NCBI GenBank assembly: GCA_020636215.1
Contig: JACJYG010000006.1
Span: 372,001 to 436,000, forward strand
Direction: 5' to 3'
Length of the DNA: 64,000 bases
Source of the DNA: Lewinellaceae bacterium
Lineage (GTDB): Bacteria; Bacteroidota; Bacteroidia; Chitinophagales; Saprospiraceae
In this document: piece after piece, positions 16,641 through 25,737 of the stretch
Position numbering within the stretch: the stretch's first letter is position 1
Layout of the letters: the number at the start of each line of letters is the position of its first letter
Translations under genes and position numbers: made by a program
The notes under the pieces: generated by a model
Database searches by the model: none
Seen by the model: the letters and a program-made list of their open reading frames with translations, nothing else
What the model was told of the DNA's origin: nothing

Positions 16641-17951
16641 TTAAACCAATAACCGGATTGGATCTTCCAGTATCCCCTTTAGCGTCTGCAGGAACTGGGC
16701 GCCGGTGGCGCCGTCTACGGTGCGGTGGTCGCAGGAGAGGGTCACCTTCATCATGTTCCCAACCTCGATCTGGCCATCCTTAACGATCGGTTTTTCGATG
16801 ATACCGCCAACGGCCAGGATACAGGAATCCGGCGGGTTGATAATGGCGGTGAATTCTTCGATACCGAACATGCCGAGATTAGAGATCGTAAAGGTATTGC
16901 CCTGCATCTGTTCCGGTTGCAGTTTGCGCTGTTTGGCCAGTTCGGCCAGGGCTTTCACTTCGGTATTGATCTGAGACAGGCTTTTCATATCCGTATAGCG
17001 GATGACAGGGACGAGCAGCCCGTCTTCTACCGCTACGGCCACGCCGATATTGACATCCTTATTGAAACGGATCTTATCCCCTAGCCAGGAGGAGTTGACG
17101 GCCGGGTGCTGGCGCAGGGCGGCAGCTGATGCCTTTACCACCAGGTCGTTGAAAGATATCTTCACGGGTGATACTTCGTTGAGGCGCTGGCGGATTTGAA
17201 TGGCCCGGCCCATATTGATCTCGAGGGTCAGGTAGAAGTGGGGGGCAGAGAATTTACTTTCGGCAAGGCGGCGGGCAATCGTCTTGCGCATTTGGCTGAT
17301 GCTCTTTTCTTCGTAGTTGGCCTCGCCGGTGGAAAACACGAAAGGTGTTACTGCCGGGGCTTCTTTAGCCGGCGCCGGCGGCGCCTGAGGCGCCGGTTGA
17401 GCGGCGGGAACAGCTGCCGGTTGCGGTGCAGACTGTTGCTGTTCGATAAAAGCTTCTACATCGCGTTTGACGATCCGGCCGCCGTCGCCGGAGCCGTCGA
17501 TCTGGGTGATATTAACGCCGGCTTCTTTGGCCATGCTGCGGGCGAGGGGGGATGCTTTCAGTCGTTTATCATCGGAAGCAGCCGGTGCAGCCGTTTCGGC
17601 CGGTGTAGCTGGTGCTTCTTCTTTCACAGGCGTGCTGGGGGCAGCGGCAGCCTCATCGGGGCTTTTGCCTGCTCCATTACCTCCTGCTTCGGCGATGGCC
17701 TTTTTCCAGTCTTCCCCTTGCTCTCCGATTACCGCGATGATGCCGTCAATTGGCACAGGGCCTTCTTTGACGGCGATATGCAGCAGCACTCCATCGAAGT
17801 AGCTATCCAGTTCCATGGTTGCCTTATCCGTTTCTACTTCCGCCAGCGTCTCGCCGGTTTCCACCGGTTCCCCTTCTTTCTTCAGCCAGCTGACGATATT
17901 GCCCTCTTCCATTGTATCGCTCATGCGGGGCATGCGTATAACTTCTGCCAT
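16641..17951 (-). CDS. pdhC: Pyruvate dehydrogenase E2 component (dihydrolipoamide acetyltransferase)
   Basis: A 436-residue protein. One N-terminal lipoyl domain carries the lipoylation site ETDKATME (Lys43). An Ala/Pro-rich linker leads to a peripheral-subunit binding domain (KASPLARSMAKEAGVNITQ, then GRIVKRDVEAFI), a second Ala/Pro linker, and the catalytic domain with the active-site motif DHRTVDG (His409, Asp413). It transfers acetyl groups to CoA in the pyruvate dehydrogenase complex. E1 and E3 genes are not adjacent. The substrate (pyruvate rather than 2-oxoglutarate or branched-chain) is inferred from overall resemblance. Confidence 0.9.
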   Translation of the reverse strand: MAEVIRMPRMSDTMEEGNIVSWLKKEGEPVETGETLAEVETDKATMELDSYFDGVLLHIAVKEGPVPIDGIIAVIGEQGEDWKKAIAEAGGNGAGKSPDEAAAAPSTPVKEEAPATPAETAAPAASDDKRLKASPLARSMAKEAGVNITQIDGSGDGGRIVKRDVEAFIEQQQSAPQPAAVPAAQPAPQAPPAPAKEAPAVTPFVFSTGEANYEEKSISQMRKTIARRLAESKFSAPHFYLTLEINMGRAIQIRQRLNEVSPVKISFNDLVVKASAAALRQHPAVNSSWLGDKIRFNKDVNIGVAVAVEDGLLVPVIRYTDMKSLSQINTEVKALAELAKQRKLQPEQMQGNTFTISNLGMFGIEEFTAIINPPDSCILAVGGIIEKPIVKDGQIEVGNMMKVTLSCDHRTVDGATGAQFLQTLKGILEDPIRLLV

Positions 17952-18179
17952 AATATTTATGGTTTTGAGTGTTTTTGGTAAAGTCTATGATGCAAAGAAA
18001 AATAATCTTTGTCGTTTCCCCAACCTCTGAGGCCTTCTATTGGGCAGGAAAACGGTTTGGATACCTAATTTGCATATGGAACAGCCTGGAACCGGTAAGG
18101 TTCTGGTGGGGAAGTTAACAAAGATATAGTTTCAGGCGCGGATAGGGTAATCCGGTTCAATATTCTTATTTTTACGCTC

Positions 18180-18794
18180 ATGAATTTTTCATCCAAACTC
18201 ATCGAAGACGCTGTAAACGCCTTTGCCAGCCTGCCCGGCATTGGTAAGAAGACGGCTCTCCGGCTGGTGCTGCATCTGGCGGGCCAACAGCCCGAGGTGG
18301 TGGAGCAGTTTGCGGAAACCATTGCGAATATGCGGCGCAACATCCGGGAGTGCGAACGCTGCCACAACCTTTCCGACGGCCGGCTCTGTACCATTTGCGC
18401 GGACAATCGCCGCAACCAGGCGATCATATGTGTGGTGGAGGGCATTCGCGATGTAATGGCCATCGAAGACACGGGGCAATACCGCGGCCTGTATCACGTG
18501 TTGGGGGGGGTCATCTCGCCAATCGAAGGGATTGGCCCCACGGAATTGAATGTTGATTCCCTCATTCAGCGTGCACAGGAGGAGCAGGTGCAAGAGGTGA
18601 TCATGGCCATCAGCCCCACTATCGAAGGGGAAACCACCATTTTCTATATCTCCAAAAAGCTGCGGGGCCTGGGGGTCAATATTTCCACCATTGCCCGAGG
18701 TATTTCCTTTGGCGGGGAGCTGGAATATGCAGATGAACTGACCCTGGGCAGGTCAATTGTGGCCAGAGTGCCGTATCGGGGAGGGGAGGAGTAA
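18180..18794 (+). CDS. recR: Recombination protein RecR
   Basis: A 204-residue protein of normal length. The helix-hairpin-helix (FASLPGIGKKTALRLVLHL) is followed by a four-cysteine zinc finger (Cys58, 61, 70, 73), a TOPRIM domain (ICVVEGIRDVMAIEDTGQYRGLYHVLGG) and the C-terminal VARGISFGGELEYADE-type Walker-like motif. RecR acts with RecO/RecF to load RecA at gaps. The glycosyltransferase gene starts 6 bp after its stop, suggesting one transcript. Confidence 0.96.
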   Translation: MNFSSKLIEDAVNAFASLPGIGKKTALRLVLHLAGQQPEVVEQFAETIANMRRNIRECERCHNLSDGRLCTICADNRRNQAIICVVEGIRDVMAIEDTGQYRGLYHVLGGVISPIEGIGPTELNVDSLIQRAQEEQVQEVIMAISPTIEGETTIFYISKKLRGLGVNISTIARGISFGGELEYADELTLGRSIVARVPYRGGEE

Positions 18795-18800
18795 TACCAC

Positions 18801-20777
18801 ATGAAGCTTTCCATTATCATTGTCAACTACAACGTGAAGCACTTCCTCGAGCAGGCGCTGCTTTCGGTACGTAAAGCCTGCCGGGGCCTGTCGGCAGAGG
18901 TATGGGTGGTGGACAACAATAGCGTGGACGATTCTGTGCAGATGGTGCGGGAGAAGTTCCCGGAGGTCAAGCTTATCGCGAATAAAGACAACCCCGGGTT
19001 TTCCATTGCCAATAATCAAGCTATCCGGCAGTCGGCAGGCGAATATGTCTTGTTGCTCAATCCCGATACGGTGGTTGAGGAAGACACTTTTGAGCAATGT
19101 ATCGGCTTTATGGATGGCCATCCGGAGGCCGGAGGGTTGGGGGTTCGCATGATCGACGGTTCTGGAAAATTCCTTCCGGAATCGAAGCGGGGTTTTCCCT
19201 CGCCCTGGGTCGCTTTTTGTAAAACCATAGGGCTATCGCGCCTGTTCCCCCGGTCAAAGCTTTTCAACTATTACCACCTGGGCTACCTGGCGGAGCAGGA
19301 GGTGCACGAAGTGGAGGTGCTGGCCGGCGCCTTTATGCTGTTGCGCCGCTCCGTCCTCGACGAGATTGGATTGCTGGACGAGGCCTTCTTCATGTACGGG
19401 GAAGATATTGACCTGTCCTATCGAATTATTCAGGCTGGATACAAGAATTACTACTTCCCCCGAACGACAATTATCCATTATAAAGGGGAGAGCACCAAAA
19501 AGGGAAGCCTCAACTACGTCAAGGCTTTTTACACGGCCATGATCATTTTTGCCCGTAAGCATTTCCAGGGAGAAAAAGCGCGTTTGTTCGTCCTCATGCT
19601 ACAGTTAGCGATCTACTTCCGGGCTTTCGTAACGGTGGCGTCCAATTTTGCACGGAAGGCGTACCTGCCTCTCATGGATACGGCCGTTATCTTTGGAGGC
19701 TTGGTGTTTCTGAAGAACTTCTGGGCCGTTTACCACTTTAAGGACCCGGACTATTATGGCGATTCATTCCTGTACTTCAATGCTCCGCTTTATATTCTGA
19801 TCTGGCTATCTACGGTGTATTTCAGTGGGGGATACGACCGGCAGTACAGCATCCGCCGGCTGGTGCGCGGCTTGTTGGCCGGCACCGTTTTGCTGGCGGC
19901 CGTATATGGCTTTCTGGATCTGGAGTACCGGCCCTCCAGAGCACTGATCGTTTTGGGGGCTACCTGGGCTATTTTGTCTACCACTGCTTTGCGTTTCCTG
20001 CTCCACTTTTTGCGCTACGGCAATTTTAGCCTGGAACGGAATCGGGTAAAAAAGCTGGTCATCGTTGGTTCACAAGAGGAAAGTGAACGGGTGCAGCGCT
20101 TGCTTCACCTGGCTCAGGTGCAGAAAAATTTTATCGGCACGGTGGCCCCCTGGCAGGAAGCGGACCCCAAGATTTATCTTAGCCGCTTGCAGCAGCTCGA
20201 TGAGGTCGTGCACATTTATCAGATCGAAGAAGTTATCTTCTGTTCCCGGGATATCAGTTCGCAGGATATCATGGGCTGGATGGCCCGCCTGGGGCCGGCG
20301 ATCAATTACAAGATCGTTCCGCAGGAGAGCCTTAGTATCATTGGCAGTAGCTCTAAAAATTCTGCAGGGGAGTTATATACCATTGACATTCAGTACCGGA
20401 TTGCGCACTACCGAAGTCTGCGAAATAAACGTCTGGCCGATTTGTTAGTCGCGTTGGGCCTTTTTTTTACTTTTCCCGTACATGCATTGCTCCTCCCCAA
20501 GCCCGTTGGCTTGTTTCAAAATATCCAAAGAGTATTGACCGGAAGGTTTAGCTGGGTAGGCTACGCCCCCTCCGAACAGAATGTCAGTAACCTTCCAGTG
20601 ATCCGGCCCGGCATTCTCTCTCCCCTGGATGCGCTGAAAATTCAAAACCTGGATGCACCAACCATACAGCGCCTTAACTTTTTCTACGCTAAGGATTACC
20701 ATGTGAGCCAAGACCTGGATATTATCTGGCGCGGATATCGGAGATTGGCGCAATTTCCAGTAGGCAGTTTTCAGTAG
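18801..20777 (+). CDS. Fusion: family-2 glycosyltransferase plus membrane and Rossmann/sugar-transferase-like region
   Basis: A 658-residue protein. Residues 1 to about 240 are a GT2 domain (SIIIVNYNVKHFLEQALLSV, VVDNNSVDDS, LLNPDTVVEE, GAFMLLRRSVLDEIGLLDEAFFMYGEDIDLSYR), similar to rhamnosyltransferase-type enzymes. Hydrophobic spans follow at about 255-410. From about 416 there is a nucleotide-binding-like fold (KKLVIVGSQEESERVQRLL). The last 110 residues resemble the end of WcaJ-type polyprenol-phosphate sugar transferases (KRLADLLVALGLFF, VLTGRFSWVGYAP, YAKDYHVSQDLDIIWRGYRRL) but lack their KFRSM-type catalytic motif. It is probably membrane-bound in surface polysaccharide synthesis. The stop codon lies inside a heptamer repeat. 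Confidence 0.82.
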   Translation: MKLSIIIVNYNVKHFLEQALLSVRKACRGLSAEVWVVDNNSVDDSVQMVREKFPEVKLIANKDNPGFSIANNQAIRQSAGEYVLLLNPDTVVEEDTFEQCIGFMDGHPEAGGLGVRMIDGSGKFLPESKRGFPSPWVAFCKTIGLSRLFPRSKLFNYYHLGYLAEQEVHEVEVLAGAFMLLRRSVLDEIGLLDEAFFMYGEDIDLSYRIIQAGYKNYYFPRTTIIHYKGESTKKGSLNYVKAFYTAMIIFARKHFQGEKARLFVLMLQLAIYFRAFVTVASNFARKAYLPLMDTAVIFGGLVFLKNFWAVYHFKDPDYYGDSFLYFNAPLYILIWLSTVYFSGGYDRQYSIRRLVRGLLAGTVLLAAVYGFLDLEYRPSRALIVLGATWAILSTTALRFLLHFLRYGNFSLERNRVKKLVIVGSQEESERVQRLLHLAQVQKNFIGTVAPWQEADPKIYLSRLQQLDEVVHIYQIEEVIFCSRDISSQDIMGWMARLGPAINYKIVPQESLSIIGSSSKNSAGELYTIDIQYRIAHYRSLRNKRLADLLVALGLFFTFPVHALLLPKPVGLFQNIQRVLTGRFSWVGYAPSEQNVSNLPVIRPGILSPLDALKIQNLDAPTIQRLNFFYAKDYHVSQDLDIIWRGYRRLAQFPVGSFQ

Positions 20778-20799
20778 ACAGCATGTCAGAATTCAGAAG
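20758..20799. repeat. Heptamer-phased array spanning the glycosyltransferase stop codon
   Basis: Six 7-mers in register: CAGTAGG, CAGTTTT, CAGTAGA, CAGCATG, TCAGAAT, TCAGAAG. The TAG stop of the upstream gene is within the third unit, so the encoded C-terminus (VGSFQ) comes from the repeat. A comparable array overlaps the stop codon of pepP at 37432. Confidence 0.6.
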
Positions 20800-20867
20800 A
20801 AGCAACCCGGGCTCTCTGAGCTGGGTAAGCCTGTTTGCCGGAAGTTCTGACGCTCCAAATTCTTTCC

Positions 20868-21245
20868 TTAGCGCTGGCCCGATTGTTGGCGTATTGGTTT
20901 TTGCCATTCAATCTGCTGCCGTTTCCCGTTGGTTTCCTCCTTCATTTCCTTTTGTTGCTTTTTGGCTTCTTTCCGGGCCTTCTTTGCCTGCTTCTGAGCT
21001 TTCTTAGCTTGTTTTTCTGCTTTGTTTTGGGCTTTCCGGGCCTTATTCATCTGTTTTTCGGCTTTCCTTTTTTGTTTTTCTGCCTTTTTCAGTTCCTTTT
21101 GGGCCTTCTGAGTCTCCTTTAACATCTTCGCTTGTTTTTTTTCCATTTGTTCCATCTTCTCCTGCTCTTTTTCAACCTGAGCATAGACAGTCGTTGTAAA
21201 GATGGGCAGACAGAAAAGCGCTGCTAAAAAAATCAACTTTTTCAT
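20868..21245 (-). CDS. Secreted Lys/Gln/Ala-rich coiled-coil protein
   Basis: A 125-residue protein. A signal peptide (MKKLIFLAALFCLPIFTTTVYAQ, cleavage about residue 23) is followed by roughly 80 residues of almost uninterrupted charged helix made of short repeats such as KKAEKQKRKAEKQ and KKAQKQAKKARKEAKKQ, with an Arg/Gln-rich end. It is strongly basic and predicted to form one long coiled coil in the periplasm. No enzymatic motif is visible. It could scaffold envelope polymers, but that is a guess. It has no close partner gene. Confidence 0.75.
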   Translation of the reverse strand: MKKLIFLAALFCLPIFTTTVYAQVEKEQEKMEQMEKKQAKMLKETQKAQKELKKAEKQKRKAEKQMNKARKAQNKAEKQAKKAQKQAKKARKEAKKQQKEMKEETNGKRQQIEWQKPIRQQSGQR

Positions 21246-21454
21246 TGCAATTGTTTTTAGTGATCCGGTCAGGAAAAACTATTCCTGTTATTTTCCCTCT
21301 TGGTGATTGTTCTTATAATTTACATTCATTTCAAACTGGGTGCAATGAAAAAAGTCATGCCGGGAGAAATTAACAAGCGGGAAGTAAGGGTGAAATCAGC
21401 GATTCCGATTTGAATGCCGGGCCAAATCCCCGGAGGAAGCCCTGGCCCCCCGGT

Positions 21455-22066
21455 CTAATGCCCTCCCCAAACCATCTCCCCGGCTTCTATGGGAAGATTC
21501 AGGTGGTTCTCGGTTGGAGGAACGGGGCAGTTGTAGCCATCACTATAGGCGCAATAGGGGTTGTAAGCTTTGTTAAAATCCAGCGTGAGGCGGCCGTTCT
21601 GGATCTCTCCGGCCCGGATATCCATATAGCGGCCGCCACCGTAAGTAGTCTCGCCGTTGGTGGGGTCTTTAAAAGGAATGAAGAGATAGTCCCGATACAT
21701 GGGGAGCTGGCGGAGTTGGAGGCTTTGGTAGATCGCCAGTTGGCAGGTTTGCCCATTCAGGACGAAGGTGGCGGTTCCGTATTTCACATAGGGCTTGGTA
21801 ATACCGCTGTAGGTAGCCATGTCGAAAGGTTCTGCATGGGGCGTTGGTTCAAAAGTGCAGCTGACGCGGTAGGCTTCTTCAACAGGAAAAAAAGCCAGTT
21901 TTTTTATACCTTTCTTGTCAAGCGGAGAGCGCTCTTCCCGGAGGAATTCTTTTTTGTAGTGCTGGCGATGCTTCTCAATACTCTTGATGTATGCCCTGCC
22001 GCTTTGGGCAGAAAGTGGGATAGCAAAAAGGAGGCATAGCCCGATGGCTATAAGCGGGGTGCGCAT
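21455..22066 (-). CDS. DUF1684 domain-containing secreted protein
   Basis: A 203-residue protein with a signal peptide (MRTPLIAIGLCLLFAIPLSAQ). The conserved DUF1684 core is clear: LFIPFKDPTNGETTYGGGRYMDI, then LDFNKAYNPYCAYSDGYNCPVPPTENHLNLPI. The biochemical function of the family is unknown. The N-terminal SPLDKKGIKKLAFFPVEEAYRV is also typical. It follows the beta-propeller gene on the same strand with a 102-bp gap. Confidence 0.88.
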   Translation of the reverse strand: MRTPLIAIGLCLLFAIPLSAQSGRAYIKSIEKHRQHYKKEFLREERSPLDKKGIKKLAFFPVEEAYRVSCTFEPTPHAEPFDMATYSGITKPYVKYGTATFVLNGQTCQLAIYQSLQLRQLPMYRDYLFIPFKDPTNGETTYGGGRYMDIRAGEIQNGRLTLDFNKAYNPYCAYSDGYNCPVPPTENHLNLPIEAGEMVWGGH

Positions 22067-22168
22067 TTGATCTTGATTTTATAAAAATATATGGCGCCTA
22101 ATGCACGGCCACTGCCGTTCCCGAAGGGAAGGCGGGTTCAGTGGCCCGATCCTGTTATCAGGCATTGC

Positions 22169-23104
22169 TTATTCAGCGACGATGGCGATGGGAATGGCTA
22201 GTTTAGTGCTCTTGGCGTTGCCATCTTCCGAAGGCACAATTCGTTCCGGGCCGATTTCCAGATGGGAAATATTTCGGATCTCATAGAAGCGCAGGTCGGC
22301 GGCTTCTTTCCAGTTATCGTCCGTAAATTTATTGTACTTGTACAATTTGCTGCCCTTTGCCATAAGGAAAGTGCCGTCGGGCAGGACGGCGAAATGCTCG
22401 GCATTTGGCAGGGTTTCGATAATTGTACGGGGTACCTCCTTGGGCCGATAGAGGTTTTTCTCCATCAGTTTCCAATCGTCGTAGCGGTTTTTTTGCACAA
22501 AAGCCAGGTTGCCGTTGGGCAAACGGGCGAAGGTTTTACCGACATTGGTGGCGATGGTTTCGATTTTGTCGCTGTTGGTGTCCATGATCGATAAGGTAGA
22601 AGGATCCCCACCTTTATAAACAATGATATCCCGGCTATTGAGCCAGTAGTATTGCTCCACGCCGGAGAGGTATTTGAAAGCAGGTTTCCCATTTGTCAGT
22701 TGGTCTATAGGGAACTGCCAGAGCCGCATGACGCTATCGCGGCCATTTTTTTCCATGCGGATGGCGGAAAAATTATACATCTCGGGCATGCGCGCTGCGG
22801 CAAATTCGCTTTCCGGCGTATCGGTCACCTGGGTTTTGGTGAAGTTTTTCAGGTCGAGCTTATAGATGTCAGTTTGGGTGGTAGAAGGCAACTTGACCGT
22901 GAGGTACAACTCATTGGGTGAAAAGAAAGAAGGGTCGGTATTACTACCCTGGGCGTTGAATGCCGTTAGGTAACGGGGGGTGGTGAAACTGATCTTTCCA
23001 CCCTCATCCTGCCGGATATCAAACAAGTAGATGTTGGACCGCTGGCCGAAGGCCAGGGTACACAGGCCGAGGGCCAGAAGCAAGCATACAGATCTATTCA
23101 GCAT
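22169..23104 (-). CDS. Secreted TolB-like beta-propeller protein
   Basis: A 311-residue protein with a signal peptide (MLNRSVCLLLALGLCTLAFGQ). It has repeated propeller-type strands, for example SNTDPSFFSPNELYLTVKLPSTTQTDIYKLDLKN and GKTFARLPNGNLAFVQK, resembling WD40/TolB-like blades. No catalytic residues stand out. It is likely periplasmic or surface-exposed and may bind protein or ligand. It precedes DUF1684 on the same strand and is divergent from the sugar dehydrogenase. Confidence 0.7.
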   Translation of the reverse strand: MLNRSVCLLLALGLCTLAFGQRSNIYLFDIRQDEGGKISFTTPRYLTAFNAQGSNTDPSFFSPNELYLTVKLPSTTQTDIYKLDLKNFTKTQVTDTPESEFAAARMPEMYNFSAIRMEKNGRDSVMRLWQFPIDQLTNGKPAFKYLSGVEQYYWLNSRDIIVYKGGDPSTLSIMDTNSDKIETIATNVGKTFARLPNGNLAFVQKNRYDDWKLMEKNLYRPKEVPRTIIETLPNAEHFAVLPDGTFLMAKGSKLYKYNKFTDDNWKEAADLRFYEIRNISHLEIGPERIVPSEDGNAKSTKLAIPIAIVAE

Positions 23105-23253
23105 CTTGGTTTGTTATTTTATGGCTTAAAAATAAAGCTTCGTATTGGTAACGCCAAGGAAGAAGCCCTCAGCCTTCTGCAAAGCTGACAGCTTGTCGAC
23201 AAAAACAGGTAATTCGGGACCGTTTTTTTTAAATATATTCACGTCAAAAAAAG

Positions 23254-24867
23254 ATGAGAGTTTTAGTTTTTATCGCATTTACCTGTTTTGCCTCATTGTC
23301 TGCCGCCCAAAATGCCATTCAACTGGAGGTTTACGTATCCGGCTTTACACAACCGGTGGACATCGCCAATGCCGGGGATGATCGTTTGTTCATCGTTGAA
23401 AAGGCGGGCTATATTTACATTATTGACGGCAATGGCAACTGGATTCCGCAGCCATTCCTCAATATTGACCCACGGGTCAACTCCATCGCCAGCGAACGAG
23501 GCTTGCTGGGCCTGGCGTTCCATCCGGATTATGCCAACAACGGCTATTTTTATGTCAATTACACCAATAACGACGGTAACACCCGGATTTCCCGTTTCAC
23601 CGCCAGTACGAACAACCCCAACCAGGCTGATCCCAATAGCGAACTCATCTTGCTGGAAGTAGCGCAGCCCTTTAGCAACCACAACGCTGGCGACCTCAAT
23701 TTCGGCCCTGATGGCTATCTCTACTTTGGCCTTGGCGATGGTGGTTCGGGCGGAGACCCGCAAAACAACGGGCAAACCCGAACAGCGCTGCTCGGTAAAA
23801 TGCATCGCATCGACGTGGACAATGGGGATCCCTACGGCATTCCCGCCGATAACCCCTTCGTCCAGGATCCCACTACTGCCGATGAAATATGGGCTTTAGG
23901 CCTGCGCAACCCCTGGCGGTTCAGCTTCGACCGCCTTACCGGCGATATGTGGATCGGCGATGTTGGGCAGAATTCCTGGGAGGAGATCGATTTCCAGCCT
24001 GCTAGCAGCCCCGGCGGAGAAAACTACGGATGGCGCTGCTATGAAGGCCTGTCCTCATACAATACTAACGGATGCAGCCCTGCGAGCCAATACCGGATGC
24101 CGATCCATGTTTACGCCAATACCAGTAGTGTGGGCTGCTCCGTCACGGGAGGTTTTGTCTACCGCGGCGCTGCTTATGCTGCCTTGTACGGGAAGTATAT
24201 TTATGCGGACTATTGCTCGGGCCGGTTCTGGTCGCTCGAACCGAACGGGCCGGGTAACTGGACGAATACGGAACTGATCAATTCCACCAACAGTGAATTT
24301 GTTTCCTTCGGGGAAGATCAGGATGGGGAACTCTACGTGGCTGGTATTAACTCCGGCAATATTTATCGGGTTACCGTAAATTGCGCGGCTCAGCCCCTTC
24401 CTGACATAAGCGCCGAAGACAATGTCCTGTCAGCACCGGCTGGTTACAATTCCTACCAATGGTTGCTGGACGGGCAGCCGGTGGATGGAGCCACCGATGC
24501 TATCTACACGGCCCAAGAGGGGGGAAGCTATTCCGTTCAGGTAGTGGACGGAAATGGTTGTTCTCTGACTTCCGAACCGCTGGCTATTGTTGTACAGTCC
24601 CTGGCGTCTTTGGGTTTGGAATCATTGACACTTTCCCCTAACCCCTTTGCCGATCAGTTTCAATTGAATATGTCCGGCAAAGAGCCTGCCGATATTAGGA
24701 TACGGGTACAAAGCGCCGAAGGGAAAACCGTTTGGCAGCGTACGGCCCAGGTTGGGCAGGCTTCTGCCGAGTTTTTGATTGAATTGCCCGGCCGTCCGGC
24801 TGGCGTCTATTTATTAATCCTCGAGAAGGACGGCCGCCAGTTGACCCGCCAGATGGTGAAACAATAA
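23254..24867 (+). CDS. PQQ-type sugar dehydrogenase (GSDH family) with T9SS sorting domain
   Basis: A 537-residue protein. A signal peptide ends near SLSAAQ (about residue 18). The glucose/sorbosone dehydrogenase propeller spans about 25-380 (SERGLLGLAFHPDYANNGYFYVNYTN, NHNAGDLNFGPDGYLYFGLGDGG, LRNPWRFSFDRLTGDMWIGDVGQN, ENYGWRCYEG). An Ig-like segment (LPDISAEDNVLSAPAGYNSYQW) is followed by a type IX sorting domain of about 75 residues (LTLSPNPFADQF... GVYLLILEKDGRQLTRQMVKQ). It is expected on the cell surface or secreted. Oxidation of a sugar with PQQ is the family activity; the substrate is unknown. Confidence 0.88.
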   Translation: MRVLVFIAFTCFASLSAAQNAIQLEVYVSGFTQPVDIANAGDDRLFIVEKAGYIYIIDGNGNWIPQPFLNIDPRVNSIASERGLLGLAFHPDYANNGYFYVNYTNNDGNTRISRFTASTNNPNQADPNSELILLEVAQPFSNHNAGDLNFGPDGYLYFGLGDGGSGGDPQNNGQTRTALLGKMHRIDVDNGDPYGIPADNPFVQDPTTADEIWALGLRNPWRFSFDRLTGDMWIGDVGQNSWEEIDFQPASSPGGENYGWRCYEGLSSYNTNGCSPASQYRMPIHVYANTSSVGCSVTGGFVYRGAAYAALYGKYIYADYCSGRFWSLEPNGPGNWTNTELINSTNSEFVSFGEDQDGELYVAGINSGNIYRVTVNCAAQPLPDISAEDNVLSAPAGYNSYQWLLDGQPVDGATDAIYTAQEGGSYSVQVVDGNGCSLTSEPLAIVVQSLASLGLESLTLSPNPFADQFQLNMSGKEPADIRIRVQSAEGKTVWQRTAQVGQASAEFLIELPGRPAGVYLLILEKDGRQLTRQMVKQ

Positions 24868-24879
24868 AAGTATGCTATC

Positions 24880-25554
24880 ATGAAACCATGGATATTCCTC
24901 CTGGCCTTGTGCCTGCTGGCTGCCTGCGCCCCCGATCAGCAAGCCGCCGAGCAAAGCCCTCCCAAGGAGAAAAGAATTCCCGGGCCGCCACCACAGCTCG
25001 TTTCCATCACGTTCAGCCGGGAGGACACGGCCCTGCATTATTCCGCCCGTGTTACCTATCCGGGTATCCGGGAAGACCTTGCCTTCAACCAGGCCGTTCA
25101 GGCTTCCCTGAAATCTGCCCTTGACAATTTCGAGGCCTTCATCCAGGATTTTAACGGCGAGGGGCGTACGCTACGTTCGGAATATCAGGCCGTTCAGCTG
25201 AGCGATACCGTGGCCAGTATCCGGCAGATGTACGAATGGGCCGTGCCCGGCACTTCTACGCTGCTGTATGATTTCCACAACATCAATTACAACCCCTCCA
25301 CCCATCAGTTGATTGAACTGGAAAGCCTTTTCAAACCCGGTACGGATTATCGTAGCCTCCTGCGCCAGCGGCTGCAGGACAAAATACAGTCCCGGTTTAA
25401 AGTTCAGGTTCCTATTACAGATGCGGACCTGGCGACTTTTACCATCGGAGGCAGCTTTCTGGAATTCTATAAGGTTTTGTACCCGGAGGTGATGGAGCCT
25501 GATCCCAAGGCAATCCGGATTGAGTTTTCCGAATTGAAAGGGCGTAGATCGTGA
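24880..25554 (+). CDS. Lipoprotein, DUF3298/RsiV-like
   Basis: A 224-residue protein with a lipoprotein signal (LLALCLLAACAPD, acylated Cys about residue 16). The C-terminal half has the DUF3298-type pattern: NINYNPSTHQLIELESLFKPGTDYRSLLRQRLQ followed by ADLATFTIGGSFLEFY. These folds are found in RsiV and other periplasmic or extracellular domains of unknown role. It starts 13 bp after the sugar dehydrogenase stop, so the two are probably co-transcribed. Confidence 0.75.
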   Translation: MKPWIFLLALCLLAACAPDQQAAEQSPPKEKRIPGPPPQLVSITFSREDTALHYSARVTYPGIREDLAFNQAVQASLKSALDNFEAFIQDFNGEGRTLRSEYQAVQLSDTVASIRQMYEWAVPGTSTLLYDFHNINYNPSTHQLIELESLFKPGTDYRSLLRQRLQDKIQSRFKVQVPITDADLATFTIGGSFLEFYKVLYPEVMEPDPKAIRIEFSELKGRRS

Positions 25555-25573
25555 TTTTCCTTTTTTTCGGGCT

Positions 25574-25610
25574 TTTGTCGCGATTGTCTAAGCTGTTTGT
25601 CGCGATTGTC
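25574..25610 (+). promoter_or_regulatory. Two 15-bp direct repeats, operator-like
   Basis: TTTGTCGCGATTGTC occurs perfectly at 25574-25588 and 25596-25610, 22 bp start to start, about two helical turns. This geometry is typical of LytTR-type or other dimeric activator sites. A TATTTTTA sequence (one mismatch from TAnnTTTG) lies downstream at 25625-25632. No coding gene follows on this strand before a terminator at 25738. Confidence 0.55.
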
Positions 25611-25737
25611 CTGTGCTTATAGCCTATTTTTACAGCGTAATTTGTGGCAATCTCAAAAGAGGGGCATTTAGCATCCAGGTATAGGAAGACGGTTGCCAGG
25701 AATTTGAAATTACAATGGGGAATCTTTAATGTTTAAG

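Noticed and set aside
16821..17981. Plus-strand frames opposite pdhC, one with many Cys and Arg
   Set aside because: They are complements of Ala/Pro-rich linkers and conserved catalytic blocks of pdhC.
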